From contig NZ_CP045702.1 in the NCBI RefSeq assembly GCF_014216315.1, positions 1,364,001-1,428,000 of the forward strand: a DNA stretch of 64,000 nt, read 5' to 3'. This document shows, in pieces, positions 41,641 to 50,716 of the stretch. The notes beneath the pieces were generated by a model, which searched no databases, had not been told where the DNA came from, and worked only from the letters and a program-made list of their open reading frames with translations. Source of the DNA: Streptomyces finlayi (GTDB taxonomy: Bacteria; Actinomycetota; Actinomycetes; Streptomycetales; Streptomycetaceae). Numbering within the stretch: the first letter of the stretch is position 1; each line of letters opens with the position of its first letter. Position numbers and translations under genes: made by a program.

Positions 41641-43173
41641 ATGCGCGTCATGGCACAGATCGCAATGGTGATGAACCTCGACAAGTGCATCGGCTGCCAC
41701 ACCTGCTCGGTCACCTGCAAGCAGACGTGGACCAACCGCACCGGCGTCGAGTACGCCTGGTTCAACAACGTCGAGACCAAGCCCGGCGTCGGCTACCCGC
41801 GCCGCTACGAGGACCAGGAGCACTGGAAGGGCGGCTGGATGCTCGACAAGCGCGGGCGTCTCGTCCTGCGCTCCGGGGGGAGGGTCAAGCGGCTCCTCTC
41901 GCTCTTCTCCAACCCCGACCTGCCGTCCATCGAGGACTACTACGAGCCGGTCACCTACGACTACGACAACCTCGTCAACGCCCCGGCGGGCAAGGACATG
42001 CCCGTGGCCCGCCCCCGTTCCGTCCTCACCGGCAAGCCCACCGCCATCACCTGGGGCGCGAACTGGGAGGACGGCCTCGGCGGGGCTCCCGAGAACGCCG
42101 GCGGCGACCCGAACCTGACCGGCGAGTGGGCCGAGAAGGTGAAGTTCGAGTTCGAGCAGACCTTCCTCTTCCACCTGCCGCGGCTGTGCGAGCACTGCCT
42201 CAACCCGGCCTGCGTGTCGGCCTGTCCGTCCGGGGCCATGTACAAGCGGGTCGAGGACGGCATCGTCCTGGTCGACCAGGACAAGTGCCGCGGCTGGCGG
42301 ATGTGCGTGACGGCGTGCCCGTACAAGAAGGTGTACGTCAACCACGTCACCGGCAAGGCCGAGAAGTGCACCTTCTGCTTCCCGCGCATCGAGGCCGGCC
42401 AGCCCACCGTCTGCTCCGAGACCTGCGTCGGACGGCTGCGCTACCTCGGCCTGCTGCTCTACGACGCCGACCGGGTCGGCGAGGCCGCCGCCACTCCCGA
42501 CGAGAAGGACCTCCTGGACGCACAGCGCGGGGTCTTCCTCGACCCGCGCGACCCCGACGTGATCGCGGCGGCACGGGAAGCCGGGATCCCCGAGGACTGG
42601 CTGGACGCGGCCCGCCGCTCCCCGGTGTACGACCTCGTCATGCGGTACAAGGTCGCGCTGCCGCTCCACCCGGAATACCGCACCCTGCCCATGGTCTGGT
42701 ACGTACCGCCGCTCTCCCCCGTCCTGGACGCCGTCGACGCCGCGGGCGGAAACCAGGACGACCCCGACCACGTCTTCGCCGCCGTCACCCGGCTGCGCAT
42801 CCCACTGGAGTACCTGGCGGAGCTGTTCAGCGCCGGGGACGCCGACGTGGTCGCCGGAGTGCTGATGAAACTCACAGCCCTGCGCTCCTACATGCGCGAG
42901 CGCACCCTCGGCGAGGACGGCGACGAAGCCGTGCTCAAGGCCGTCGGCCTCACCGCCCAGGAGGCCACCGACCTGCACCGCCTGCTCGCCATCGCCAAGT
43001 ACGAGGACCGCTACGTCGTCCCCGCCGCCCACAAGGAGGACGCCGCCGCGCTGACCGCCATGGAGGAGCGCTGCCCCGTCGAATCCTCCGGCGAGCCCGC
43101 GGAGGCCGGTGGCCGACGGGTGATGCTCGGCATCCCCACCCTGCGCCGCAAGACCACCGGAGGTCACGCGTGA
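41641..43173 (+). CDS. narH: Nitrate reductase beta subunit (first operon)
   Basis: This 510-residue iron-sulfur protein carries four Cys clusters: CIGCHTCSVTC at ~16-26, CEHCLNPACVSACPSG, CRGWRMCVTACPYKK (Trp in the 3Fe-4S cluster as in E. coli) and CTFCFPRIEAGQPTVCSETC. It relays electrons from NarI haems to NarG. It starts one base after the narG stop and overlaps narJ by 4 bp. Confidence 0.97.
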   Translation: MRVMAQIAMVMNLDKCIGCHTCSVTCKQTWTNRTGVEYAWFNNVETKPGVGYPRRYEDQEHWKGGWMLDKRGRLVLRSGGRVKRLLSLFSNPDLPSIEDYYEPVTYDYDNLVNAPAGKDMPVARPRSVLTGKPTAITWGANWEDGLGGAPENAGGDPNLTGEWAEKVKFEFEQTFLFHLPRLCEHCLNPACVSACPSGAMYKRVEDGIVLVDQDKCRGWRMCVTACPYKKVYVNHVTGKAEKCTFCFPRIEAGQPTVCSETCVGRLRYLGLLLYDADRVGEAAATPDEKDLLDAQRGVFLDPRDPDVIAAAREAGIPEDWLDAARRSPVYDLVMRYKVALPLHPEYRTLPMVWYVPPLSPVLDAVDAAGGNQDDPDHVFAAVTRLRIPLEYLAELFSAGDADVVAGVLMKLTALRSYMRERTLGEDGDEAVLKAVGLTAQEATDLHRLLAIAKYEDRYVVPAAHKEDAAALTAMEERCPVESSGEPAEAGGRRVMLGIPTLRRKTTGGHA

Positions 43174-43967
43174 GCCCGCTGCCCGCAAGCGTTCCCGCCC
43201 TCGTCCGCACCCGCATCCGGGCGGCCGTTCGCCGCCCGGCCCGGCTCTCGCCCGAGGAGACACAGGAGCGCGCCCTGCTGCTGCGGCTCTGCTCGCTGCT
43301 GCTGCAGTATCCGGACGACGAACTCGCCGCTTCCGCACCGGGGTTGGCGGCCACCATCGAGGCGCTGGCGCCCTCGCCCGCCGCCGGGCACCTGGCCGAC
43401 TTCACCACCTGGCTCACGGGCCAGGAGACGGACGCCGTCGAGCGGCACTACGTCGAGACGTTCGACCTGCGCCGCAGGAGCAGCCTCTACCTCACCTACT
43501 ACCTGCACGGCGACACCCGCCGCCGCGGCATGGCCCTGCTCACGTTGAACCAGCGCTACCGCGCCACCGGCTGGGACATCGAAGGGGGTGAACTGCCCGA
43601 CCACCTCCCGGTCGTGCTGGAGTTCGCCGCTCTGATGGGCCCAGGCGGCGGCGAAGCACCGCTGCGCCAGCACCGGCGGGGGCTGGAGCTGATCCACCGG
43701 GCGCTGACCGACGCCGAATCGCCGTACCGGCACGTCATGACCGCGCTGCTCACCCTGCTGCCGCCGCCCACCGACGCGGACCGCGCGGCGGTGGCCCAGC
43801 TCGTCGCCGAGGGACCGCCGGACGAGGAAGTCGGCCTCGATCCCTACGGGACGTACGGGGAGGGGGAGTTCGCCCCTCCGGGCACCTTCGTGCCGCCGAT
43901 GGCCGCTCCGCCGACCCGTGTGCCGCCCGCCGATCCGACCACCACCCGTATGGAAGGCACCCGATGA
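43170..43967 (+). CDS. narJ: Nitrate reductase assembly chaperone (first operon)
   Basis: This 265-residue NarJ/TorD-like chaperone has LCSLLLQYPDDELAA at the start of the helical domain. The family signature YVETFDLRRRSSLYLTYYLHGD follows. It would guide cofactor insertion into NarG before membrane docking. The C-terminal ~40 residues are Pro/Thr-rich and absent from the second NarJ. GTG 43170 overlaps the narH TGA, and it overlaps narI by 4 bp. Confidence 0.95.
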   Translation: MSPLPASVPALVRTRIRAAVRRPARLSPEETQERALLLRLCSLLLQYPDDELAASAPGLAATIEALAPSPAAGHLADFTTWLTGQETDAVERHYVETFDLRRRSSLYLTYYLHGDTRRRGMALLTLNQRYRATGWDIEGGELPDHLPVVLEFAALMGPGGGEAPLRQHRRGLELIHRALTDAESPYRHVMTALLTLLPPPTDADRAAVAQLVAEGPPDEEVGLDPYGTYGEGEFAPPGTFVPPMAAPPTRVPPADPTTTRMEGTR

Positions 43968-44731
43968 ACGCCGTATCCCCGTCCCCGTCGGCCGCGGCGG
44001 CGGTGAGCGGCACCGACCTCCTGCTGTGGGTCGCCGTCCCCTACGTCTGCCTCGCGGTGTTCGTCGTCGGGCACGTCTGGCGCTACCGCCAGGATCAGTT
44101 CGGCTGGACCACCCACACCAGCCAACTCCTCGAACACCGCTGGCTGCGCTGGGGCAGCCCGCTGTTCCACCTCGGCGCCTTCATGGTGATCGCCGGCCAT
44201 GTCGTGGGACTCGCCGTCCCCGACTCGTGGACCGAGGCGGTCGGCATCTCCGAGCACGCCTACCACACCACCGCCGTCTGGGCGGGCTCCGTGGCGGGCG
44301 TCGCCATGGTCGCCGGGCTGGGCATGCTGTGCGCCCGCCGGCTGCTGAACCGCACGATCCGCCTCGGCACCGACCGCAGCGACAAGCTCCTCTTCCCCCT
44401 GCTGTCGGCGACCGTCCTGCTCGGCATCACCGCGACCGCCGCCCACAACGTCTTCGGCGCCGGCTACGACTACCGCTCCACCGTCTCCGTATGGTTCCGC
44501 GGCCTGTTCGTCCTCCAGCCACAGCCCGAGGCGATCGTCGGGGCACCCCTGCTGTTCCAGCTGCACGCCCTGACCGCCTTCCTCCTCTTCGCCGCCTGGC
44601 CGTTCACCCGGCTGGTGCACGTGTGGAGCGCCCCGATCGGGTACCTCGCCAGGCCCTATCTCGTCTACCGCAGGCGGGCCGCACCGGCAGCGGCTCCGGG
44701 CCGATCGCGCTCGGCGTCCGGCTCCCGGTGA
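43964..44731 (+). CDS. narI: Nitrate reductase gamma subunit, cytochrome b (first operon)
   Basis: This 255-residue membrane protein has five predicted helices. Four haem-ligand His candidates lie in SPLFHLG, IAGHVVGL, QLHALTA and RLVHVWS. It oxidises quinol and passes electrons to NarH. The ATG overlaps the narJ stop, and its own stop overlaps the GTG of the VKOR gene. Confidence 0.95.
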   Translation: MNAVSPSPSAAAAVSGTDLLLWVAVPYVCLAVFVVGHVWRYRQDQFGWTTHTSQLLEHRWLRWGSPLFHLGAFMVIAGHVVGLAVPDSWTEAVGISEHAYHTTAVWAGSVAGVAMVAGLGMLCARRLLNRTIRLGTDRSDKLLFPLLSATVLLGITATAAHNVFGAGYDYRSTVSVWFRGLFVLQPQPEAIVGAPLLFQLHALTAFLLFAAWPFTRLVHVWSAPIGYLARPYLVYRRRAAPAAAPGRSRSASGSR

Positions 44732-45372
44732 GCCGCGTGAAGCACGGGCCCGCACTCGCCCCGGACGCCGCGACCGGCCGGCGCGCGGGCCCGGTCGGAG
44801 CGAGCCGCCGAACGGGCCTGGTCATGCTCCTCACCGGGATCGTCGGCTGGCTCGCTTCCTTCCAGCTCACCGTGGACGACTGGCACCTCCTGAAGGACCC
44901 GTCCTACCGGCCGCCCTGCAACATCAGCCCGGTCGTGAGCTGCGGCAGCGTCATGTCCAGCCCGCAGGGCAGCCTGTTCGGCTTCCCCAACATGCTGCTC
45001 GGACTGGGTGCCTTCGCCGCCGTGGCCGCCCTCGGCGTGGCCGTGCTCTGCGGGGCGCGCCTGCACCGGCGGCTCTGGCTCGCACTGAACGCCGGGGCGC
45101 TGGTGGCAGTGGTGTTCGTCCACTGGCTGATCTGGCAGTCGCTCTACGAGCTCAACAAGCTGTGCCCCTACTGCGCCGTCGTCTGGGTGGTCACCATCGC
45201 CCTGTTCTGGTACCTCATGGTCCACTGCGTGGAACGGGGCATCGTCCGCGTGCCCCGTGGTGCGCTGGCGGTCGTACGGGACACGCACTGGATGCTGCTC
45301 GGCGCCTGGTACGGGGTCATCGCGATGCTGGTCCTCACCCGATTCTGGACGTACTGGAGCAGCCTGCTGTAA
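44728..45372 (+). CDS. Vitamin K epoxide reductase family protein, fifth gene of the nar operon
   Basis: This 214-residue membrane protein has the VKOR paired loop cysteines (Cys64 and Cys72 in CNISPVVSCGS) and the active-site CPYC (Cys146/Cys149). VKOR proteins couple disulfide formation to quinone reduction. GTG 44728 overlaps the narI TGA, so it is translated with the nar genes. The second nar operon lacks this gene. It may make disulfides needed outside the membrane under low oxygen or link to the same quinone pool; this is inference. Confidence 0.9.
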   Translation: MSRVKHGPALAPDAATGRRAGPVGASRRTGLVMLLTGIVGWLASFQLTVDDWHLLKDPSYRPPCNISPVVSCGSVMSSPQGSLFGFPNMLLGLGAFAAVAALGVAVLCGARLHRRLWLALNAGALVAVVFVHWLIWQSLYELNKLCPYCAVVWVVTIALFWYLMVHCVERGIVRVPRGALAVVRDTHWMLLGAWYGVIAMLVLTRFWTYWSSLL

Positions 45373-45509
45373 CCGGCCGGGGCAGCACAGCGCCGGGGAC
45401 CGGCCGGCGTGGTGAGCGGCTGCGCGTACGATCCGCGGTTCGCCGGTGACGGTGGGCAGGCCGGACCCGCCCACCACGGCGTGGTCATGTGCCGGCGAGC
45501 GGTTGGGCG

Positions 45510-45842
45510 TCAGCCGTGTTTGGCGACGGTGAGCAGCACCGCCGCGTCCTCGATCGCGTACAGACCGTGGCGGGCGTCGGGGATGGTGAGCAGGTCGCCG
45601 TTCCGGCCTTCCCAGGAGGTGTCCCCGCTGGTGAGCCGGACGCGCCCGCGCAGCACCAGCAGGGTCGCTTCGCCGGGGTTCTCGTGTTCGGCGAGCGAGG
45701 TGCCGGCGGTGAACGCGAGGACGGTCTGGCGCAGGACGTGTTCGTGGCCGCCGTAGACGGTGGTGGCGCTGCGGCCGGTGGAGACGGCGGCGGCGCGTTC
45801 CATGTGCTCGCGGGCGAGGGCGTCGAGTGAGAGCTTCTGCAT
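45510..45842 (-). CDS. Small cupin-domain protein
   Basis: This 110-residue single cupin has AFTAGTSLAEHENPGEATLLVLRG (motif 1, with His and Glu ligands, in two adjoining strands) and GDLLTIPDARHGLYAIEDA (motif 2). Cupins of this size bind a metal and act as sensors or small enzymes. The ATG at 45842 opens MQKLSLDALAREHMERA. Such cupins occur in hypoxia islands of streptomycetes, and the substrate is unknown. Confidence 0.85.
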   Translation of the reverse strand: MQKLSLDALAREHMERAAAVSTGRSATTVYGGHEHVLRQTVLAFTAGTSLAEHENPGEATLLVLRGRVRLTSGDTSWEGRNGDLLTIPDARHGLYAIEDAAVLLTVAKHG

Positions 45843-46240
45843 GGTTCCCAGTCTCCATGGTTCCGCGGATGTGAGGGGGATCTTCGGCGAACCGTGCGAG
45901 TGGTGGCAGGCGAAATGCCGCTGCGGCGCCGACTGCGCGGCGGGGAGTCCGCAGGTCACATCTCGACGACCATGCCGCGCGTAGCGGATGCGCCGGCCGC
46001 CCTCACTCGTCCGAATTCACCCAGCCGTGATCACTGTCACCGGCCCCCGCGAGCCCGGCATGATCCAAAGGAAAGACCCTAGGTTCTGTCTGGAGTTCCA
46101 GCGCGGGAGAAGGAGCGGCGTCCGGTGCCGTCGAATCCAAGGCGGAGGAGGGAGCGATGGCGGAGCCCTCGCGACTGACGACAACGCCGGAGGCGGCGGT
46201 GCCGGACGCCGCGACGCCGCGGGGGAACTCCAGACAGGAC
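45843..46240. other. Intergenic region without a supported gene
   Basis: This 398-bp region holds only a weak box-like GGGGATCTTCGGCGA near 45876-45890 upstream of the cupin gene. A short rightward frame begins at ATG 46157 after GGAGGAGGG, but it soon runs antisense into the CBS gene. I see no recognisable gene. Confidence 0.5.
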
Positions 46241-46885
46241 CTAGCCCGCCGGCGCGGTGGAGAGGTGGGCGTCCACGTCGACGACACCATCGACGCCTTG
46301 GCACAGACCCACGACCACCGGCACGAGACGCGGTGCCGGGACGTGACCCCGAAGGGTGACGACACCTTCCCGGACCTCGACGGCGACGGTGCCCTCAGCC
46401 AGGTCGAGGATGCGCACCAGGACGTCCTGCTCCACCTCGCCGCGGATCTCGGCGTCGGAGCGGATGAAGGCGTCGAGCAGGTCGCTGCGGGTGACGATGC
46501 CGGTGAGGAGGTCGTCGTCGCCGACCACCGGTAGCTGCTTGACGTGCCGACTGCGCAGTTCCCGCGCGGCCCGGGGGATCGTCCAGTCGGCGCGGGCGGT
46601 GAAGACGGGGCTGCTCATGAGCGCGCCCGCGGTCCGTGCCCGCGCCTTGCTCCAGGCGTGTTCGTCGGTCCCGTTCTGCCCCTGCGGCTCGGGCGTGCCG
46701 GTCTCGTGCCGCAGTACGTCGGACGCCGACACGACGCCGACCGGGGCGCCGTCGTCGTCCAGGACCGGCGCCGCGACGATGTCGTTCGCGTCCAGCAGGG
46801 CGGCGGCCTCCCGGAGTGGTGTGCTGGGGCGGAGGGTGAGGACCTCCTTGGTCATCATGTCTCCGACCGTACGGCGGTGCAGCAT
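46241..46885 (-). CDS. CBS-pair and BON-domain protein
   Basis: This 214-residue protein has CBS 1 at ~5-60 (MTKEVLTLRPSTPLREAAALL, PVGVVSASDVLRHE), CBS 2 at ~88-140 (LMSSPVFTARADWTIPRA, LTGIVTRSDLLDAFI) and a short BON domain at ~155-205 (VAVEVREGVVTLRGHV). It is a paralogue of the protein encoded at 27486-28211. The ATG at 46885 follows GGAGG. An OsdR-like box lies ~160 bp upstream in the divergent region shared with the nitroreductase gene. Confidence 0.9.
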   Translation of the reverse strand: MLHRRTVGDMMTKEVLTLRPSTPLREAAALLDANDIVAAPVLDDDGAPVGVVSASDVLRHETGTPEPQGQNGTDEHAWSKARARTAGALMSSPVFTARADWTIPRAARELRSRHVKQLPVVGDDDLLTGIVTRSDLLDAFIRSDAEIRGEVEQDVLVRILDLAEGTVAVEVREGVVTLRGHVPAPRLVPVVVGLCQGVDGVVDVDAHLSTAPAG

Positions 46886-47035
46886 GGCATCGGCCTCCTT
46901 CGCTGTGCGGCGGGGCGTCCGCGGTCGGACCGCCCGGCCGGAGCACGCGCGGTACGTCGGCTCGTACACGCCGTCTTCCCTACCCATGACAACACCGCAC
47001 CGCTCCGGCAACCAGTGGCGTTCGGCCTGGCGGGG

Positions 47036-47052
47036 AGGGCCGAGGGTCCCCA
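47036..47052. promoter_or_regulatory. OsdR/DevR-like box upstream of the CBS gene
   Basis: AGGGCCGAGGGTCCCCA, centred ~160 bp upstream of the CBS-BON ATG, matches GGGNCCNNGGGTCCC. No convincing second box lies 21 bp away. It shares the 46886-47344 divergent region with the boxes of the nitroreductase gene. Confidence 0.4.
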
Positions 47053-47239
47053 CGGCCGGGGTCGCGGCCGCACGGGCGGGAACCGCGGACGCCGTGCGCG
47101 CGGCCCTGCGCCTGCCGACGGGGTGATCAGCCACCCCATCCGGTCCGTGTGTGCAGCGTCATCGGGCTGCGGACCTCGGCCGCTGACACGCGGCATCCCA
47201 CCCGGCTCCGGGCCGATCGCCCTCGGCGGCGGCGCCGGT

Positions 47240-47280
47240 TCGAGGCCGTATGGCGGGCTGGAAGGGGCCGGTCAACCCTC
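47240..47280. promoter_or_regulatory. OsdR/DevR-like boxes upstream of the Acg-type nitroreductase
   Basis: AGGGGCCGGTCAACCCTC (47263-47280) is centred 74 bp upstream of the ATG at 47345. A weaker GAGGCCGTATGGCGGG (about 47242-47257) lies 21-22 bp further upstream. Confidence 0.45.
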
Positions 47281-47344
47281 TCCCGAGCGGGGGTCCCTAC
47301 GCAGAGTGGGCGAGACGGGATGAGCTTCGCAGAGGAGATCCACC

Positions 47345-48331
47345 ATGCAGACCCGGAAAGTCGACGCCACAGCCGTCCAGTCCCTGTTGACCGCCGCGGT
47401 GGCCGCGCCGTCGATCCACAACACGCAGCCCTGGCGTTTCGGCCTGGACCCGGACAGCCGGTCGGTCGAGGTCCGCGCCGACTTCGGACGGCCGCTGCCG
47501 ATGACCGATCCCGACCTGCGCGCCCAGCACCTTTCGGTGGGCGCGGCCCTCTTCAACCTCCGGGTCGCCGCAGCGCACCTGGGCTGGGAACCCGTCGTCC
47601 GGCTGCTGCCCGCCCCGGACGATCCCGATCTGCTGGCCACCGTGCGACTGTCCGGGTCCGCCGAGGACGGACCGGCGTCGCCGCGGCACCTGTACGAGGC
47701 CGTCGAGCGGCGTCACACCAGCCGCATGCCGTTCACCGGCCGTCCGGTGCCGGAACCGATCGTGGCGGAGATGATCAGCGCGGCACGGGCGGAGGGCGCG
47801 CATCTGGATGTGCCCGACATCGTGGGGACCCGGCGACTGCTGCGGTTGACCCGGACGGGCGAGGTCCGCAACGCGTCGCACCCGGGCCGCACGGACGAGG
47901 CACGCGGTTGGCTCACCGCCCCTGGACGCGGCACCGGCTACGGCATCCCCGTGACCGCGGTCGGGGCCTTGGACGCGTCCGGGCGGATGCCGATGCGGGA
48001 CTTCACCGGCCGGCTGCCCGTGCCGCATCTTCCCGCCCTGCACTTCGAACGCCACGCGCAGGTGGCGCTGCTGTGGACGGCGTGGGACCGGCGGGAGGAC
48101 TGGCTGCGTGCGGGTCAGGCTCTGCAGCATGTGCTGCTCACGGCGACCGCGTACGGGGTGCGGACCTCGATGCTGCATCAGGCGATGGAATGGATGGATC
48201 TGCGGACGGCGACGGGCGGATCACGCCAGCGGTGCTGCCCGCAGATACTGATCCGCTTCGGCTACGGCCCCGAGGGCGGGCGCACGCCCCGCGCGGCGGG
48301 CGCCCTGCCGCATCCCGCGCCCGGGACCTGA
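47345..48331 (+). CDS. Acg-type nitroreductase-like flavoprotein
   Basis: This 328-residue protein has the nitroreductase-like fold in a degenerate tandem: AAVAAPSIHNTQPWRFGLD near residues 17-35, RRHTSRMPFTGRPVP and AQALQHVLLTATAYGVRTS-like regions. This is the architecture of mycobacterial Acg (Rv2032) proteins of the DosR regulon, which bind FMN but are thought to sequester it rather than reduce nitro compounds. The context and upstream boxes support the assignment. The ATG at 47345 follows GGAG. Confidence 0.88.
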   Translation: MQTRKVDATAVQSLLTAAVAAPSIHNTQPWRFGLDPDSRSVEVRADFGRPLPMTDPDLRAQHLSVGAALFNLRVAAAHLGWEPVVRLLPAPDDPDLLATVRLSGSAEDGPASPRHLYEAVERRHTSRMPFTGRPVPEPIVAEMISAARAEGAHLDVPDIVGTRRLLRLTRTGEVRNASHPGRTDEARGWLTAPGRGTGYGIPVTAVGALDASGRMPMRDFTGRLPVPHLPALHFERHAQVALLWTAWDRREDWLRAGQALQHVLLTATAYGVRTSMLHQAMEWMDLRTATGGSRQRCCPQILIRFGYGPEGGRTPRAAGALPHPAPGT

Positions 48332-48470
48332 CCCGGCAGCCTCCCGTGGGACGACCGCTCCTCGCGCACGACCGTGTCCGGTCAGCGGACGGCCGAGCCG
48401 CCGTTCCGAAGGAATCGCGCGAGCGATCCGGGGCACCGGTCCGAGGTGGAGGGCCGGCCGGACCGGAGTC

Positions 48471-48507
48471 GGGGACCGTCAGCCGCGCGGCAGGGACCCA
48501 TGGCCCA
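48471..48507. promoter_or_regulatory. Tandem OsdR/DevR-like boxes upstream of narK
   Basis: GGGGACCGTCAGCCGCG (48471-48487) and GGGACCCATGGCCC (48493-48506) have centres 21 bp apart and lie ~130-150 bp upstream of the narK ATG. The remaining part of the 48332-48632 gap has no supported gene. Confidence 0.5.
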
Positions 48508-48632
48508 TGCCGCCCCAGTGACCCAGGGCCGACAGTGGCTGTGGGGTCGCCGAACCTCGGGCAAGAGGCCCGCGGTTCGCCTGCGGCCCCTGTCGCGGAA
48601 CCACCGTGGGCAAGAGGGAAGGGACGGACAGC

Positions 48633-49916
48633 ATGGTCCAGTCTTCGATGACGGAGAGCAACAGGACGGCCTCGGGTACGCCGGTGCCCGGCCGGGCCTG
48701 GCTGATGCTGGCCTTGGCCACTGTCGGTTTCGCCGTCAACTTCTGGGCGTGGGCGCTGCTCAGCCCGCTCGGCCCTCGGTTCAAGGACGGTCTCGACCTG
48801 TCGTCGTTCGAGCAGTCGTTGCTGGTGGCGGTGCCGGTCGTCGTCGGCTCCCTGGGCCGCATCCCGGTCGGCGCGCTGACCGACCGGTTCGGGGGACGCG
48901 TCATGTTCCCGATCGTGTCGGCGGCCACCATCGTGCCGGTGCTCTACCTCGGCCTGGCCGGACACTCCTCCCTCGCCGCCCTGCTCGTCGGCGGGTTCTT
49001 CCTCGGCATCGGCGGCACCGCCTTCGCTGTCGGCGTGCCCCTCGTCAACGCCTGGTTCCCGCCCGAGCGGCGCGGTCTTGCCATCGGCGTCTTCGGCGCG
49101 GGTATGGGCGGCACCGCCATCAGCGCCCTGACCACGGTGAAGCTGGTCGACGCCAACAGCATGTCCACGCCGTTCCTGATCACCGCAGGGGTCCTCGCGG
49201 TGTACGCCGTGGCTGCCGCGCTCCTGCTGCGTGACGCGCCCGGCCGCACGGTGCCGTCCGAGCCGCTGGCACGCCGCCTGGCCGCCACCGTCCGGCTGCC
49301 CATCACCCGGCAGGCGTCCGCACTGTACGCCGTCGCGTTCGGCGGCTACGTGGCCTTCTCCGTCTACCTGCCGACCTACCTCAAGACCGGCTACGGCCTC
49401 AGCCAGGCCGACGCGGCGAACCGCATGGCCGGGTTCGTTCTCCTCGCGGTGGCGATGCGCCCGTTCGGTGGCTGGCTGTCCGACCGGATCGGCCCGGTCC
49501 GGGTGCTGGCCGCCTCGCTGACCACGGTCGTGGCCGGTGCCGTCGCGCAGGCCTTCACCCCCGCTCTGGCGCCGGTGGGCACCATCGCCTTCCTGGCCAT
49601 GGCCGCCGCACTCGGCGCCGGCAGCGGGGCGACCTTCGCCCTGGTGGCCCTGCGCACCCCGGCCGACCAGGTCGGCTCGGTGACCGGGGTGGTCGGCGCC
49701 GCAGGCGGACTGGGCGGATTCCTGCCACCGCTGGTGATGGGCTCGCTGTACGGGGCGTACGAGTCGTACGCGATCGGCCTCGTCCTGCTCGCGATCGTGT
49801 CCGCGGGAGCTCTGGCCTTCACCCTGACGGCCGTCCGCGCCCCTCATGCGGGCGGTGAGGGGAAGGCGCGCACCGGCCGACGGCGCGAGCCCCGCACCTC
49901 CGGCACCACCGCGTGA
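48633..49916 (+). CDS. narK: Nitrate/nitrite transporter, NarK family (MFS)
   Basis: This 427-residue protein has twelve predicted membrane helices. It carries the NNP-family signatures GGFFLGIGGTAFAVGVPLVNAWFPPERRG, seen here as FLGIGGTAFAVG and NAWFPPERRG, and AALGAGSGATFALVAL. It would import nitrate and/or export nitrite for the two nar operons. The ATG at 48633 was preferred to GTG 48606 because of AGGGAAGGG upstream and the usual short N-terminus. Confidence 0.93.
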   Translation: MVQSSMTESNRTASGTPVPGRAWLMLALATVGFAVNFWAWALLSPLGPRFKDGLDLSSFEQSLLVAVPVVVGSLGRIPVGALTDRFGGRVMFPIVSAATIVPVLYLGLAGHSSLAALLVGGFFLGIGGTAFAVGVPLVNAWFPPERRGLAIGVFGAGMGGTAISALTTVKLVDANSMSTPFLITAGVLAVYAVAAALLLRDAPGRTVPSEPLARRLAATVRLPITRQASALYAVAFGGYVAFSVYLPTYLKTGYGLSQADAANRMAGFVLLAVAMRPFGGWLSDRIGPVRVLAASLTTVVAGAVAQAFTPALAPVGTIAFLAMAAALGAGSGATFALVALRTPADQVGSVTGVVGAAGGLGGFLPPLVMGSLYGAYESYAIGLVLLAIVSAGALAFTLTAVRAPHAGGEGKARTGRRREPRTSGTTA

Positions 49917-49963
49917 GTGCCGACGGCCCGGACCGACAGGAACGAAGGACAGGGAGAGAACCG

Positions 49964-50440
49964 GTGTGCGAGTACTGCGGCTGCCAGTCGCTGGCGTCGA
50001 TAGACGAACTGACCCGTGAGCACGACGAGGTCGTCCGCCTGATAAGTCACCTTCACCCCGCCCGTCAGGACGGTGACGTCGCCCGGATGGCGCAGGTCGC
50101 CCGCGAGATCACCACGGTGCTCGCCCCGCACACCCGCGTCGAGGAGCACGGCCTGTTCCCCGCGATGGCGGTGGACTTCCCCGAACAGATCGCCGCCCTG
50201 GAGGCCGAGCACCGCCGCATCGAGGCGGTGCTCGCCGAGGCCTCCGACGGCGCGACGCCCTCGGACCCGGCCTGGCCGGACCGGCTCGTCGAGGCGATGG
50301 CCCTGCTGCGCGACCACATCCTCAAGGAGCAGGACGGCGTGTTCCCCGCCTCGCTTGCGACCCTGTCGACCGATCAGTGGGAAGCCGTCGAGGCGACACG
50401 CGCCGAAGCGGGCAGTGCCCTGACCCGGCCGGCCTACTGA
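49964..50440 (+). CDS. Hemerythrin-domain protein with N-terminal CxxCxC
   Basis: This 158-residue protein begins with a Cys motif (MCEYCGCQSLASIDELTREH). A hemerythrin-like four-helix bundle with His/Glu ligands follows (HDEVV, PHTRVEEHGLFP, EAEHRRIEA, RDHILKEQDGVFP). It would bind a diiron centre sensing O2 or NO. GTG 49964 after GGGAGA was chosen because the family starts MCEYCGC. The GTG at 49913 overlapping the narK stop is possible but gives an unusual extension. It is probably co-transcribed with narK. Confidence 0.88.
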   Translation: MCEYCGCQSLASIDELTREHDEVVRLISHLHPARQDGDVARMAQVAREITTVLAPHTRVEEHGLFPAMAVDFPEQIAALEAEHRRIEAVLAEASDGATPSDPAWPDRLVEAMALLRDHILKEQDGVFPASLATLSTDQWEAVEATRAEAGSALTRPAY

Positions 50441-50493
50441 CCGACCGCCCCGGCCGGGCGGCCCCGATCGCTCCGGCCCGCCCGTTCACCGTT

Positions 50494-50530
50494 CCCCGTG
50501 CCCGACCGGACCTTCCGGCCGGGCACGGGG
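50494..50530 (+). terminator. Terminator hairpin after narK-hemerythrin
   Basis: CCCCGTGCCCGACCGGA (50494-50510) pairs with 50514-50530 (TCCGGCCGGGCACGGGG) with one mismatch and a 3-nt loop. It lies 54 bp after the hemerythrin stop and should isolate it from the second nar operon. Confidence 0.8.
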
Positions 50531-50623
50531 ACGTTCGGCATGGTTCCGCGGAACCCCGAGGTAGCCGCTTCGGCTCGCGGAAGATCTCCATCAGCCGCAT
50601 TTCGTCTGATCGCGGTGTGATGG

Positions 50624-50652
50624 TTGACCTTCCGGGGGGCCGCGGTCATAGA
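50624..50652 (+). promoter_or_regulatory. Likely sigma-70-type promoter of the second nar operon
   Basis: TTGACC (50624-50629) and CATAGA (50647-50652) are separated by 17 bp, about 65 bp upstream of the narG GTG at 50717. Unlike the first nar operon, I see no clear tandem OsdR-like box pair here. Confidence 0.4.
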
Positions 50653-50716
50653 GTCGTTCGCGGCCGGACTTGATCACAACTCGACGGGCTCACTCGGCCC
50701 GGGGCGGAGTGGCACG

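Noticed and set aside
46157..46534. Plus-strand ORF with a good GGAGGAGGG ribosome-binding site
   Set aside because: After about 28 codons it is antisense to the CBS-BON gene and has no recognisable domain.
50610..50680. Tandem OsdR-like boxes for the second nar operon
   Set aside because: Only loose matches (TGACCTTCCGGGGG) were found and no partner site at 21 bp, so they were not called.
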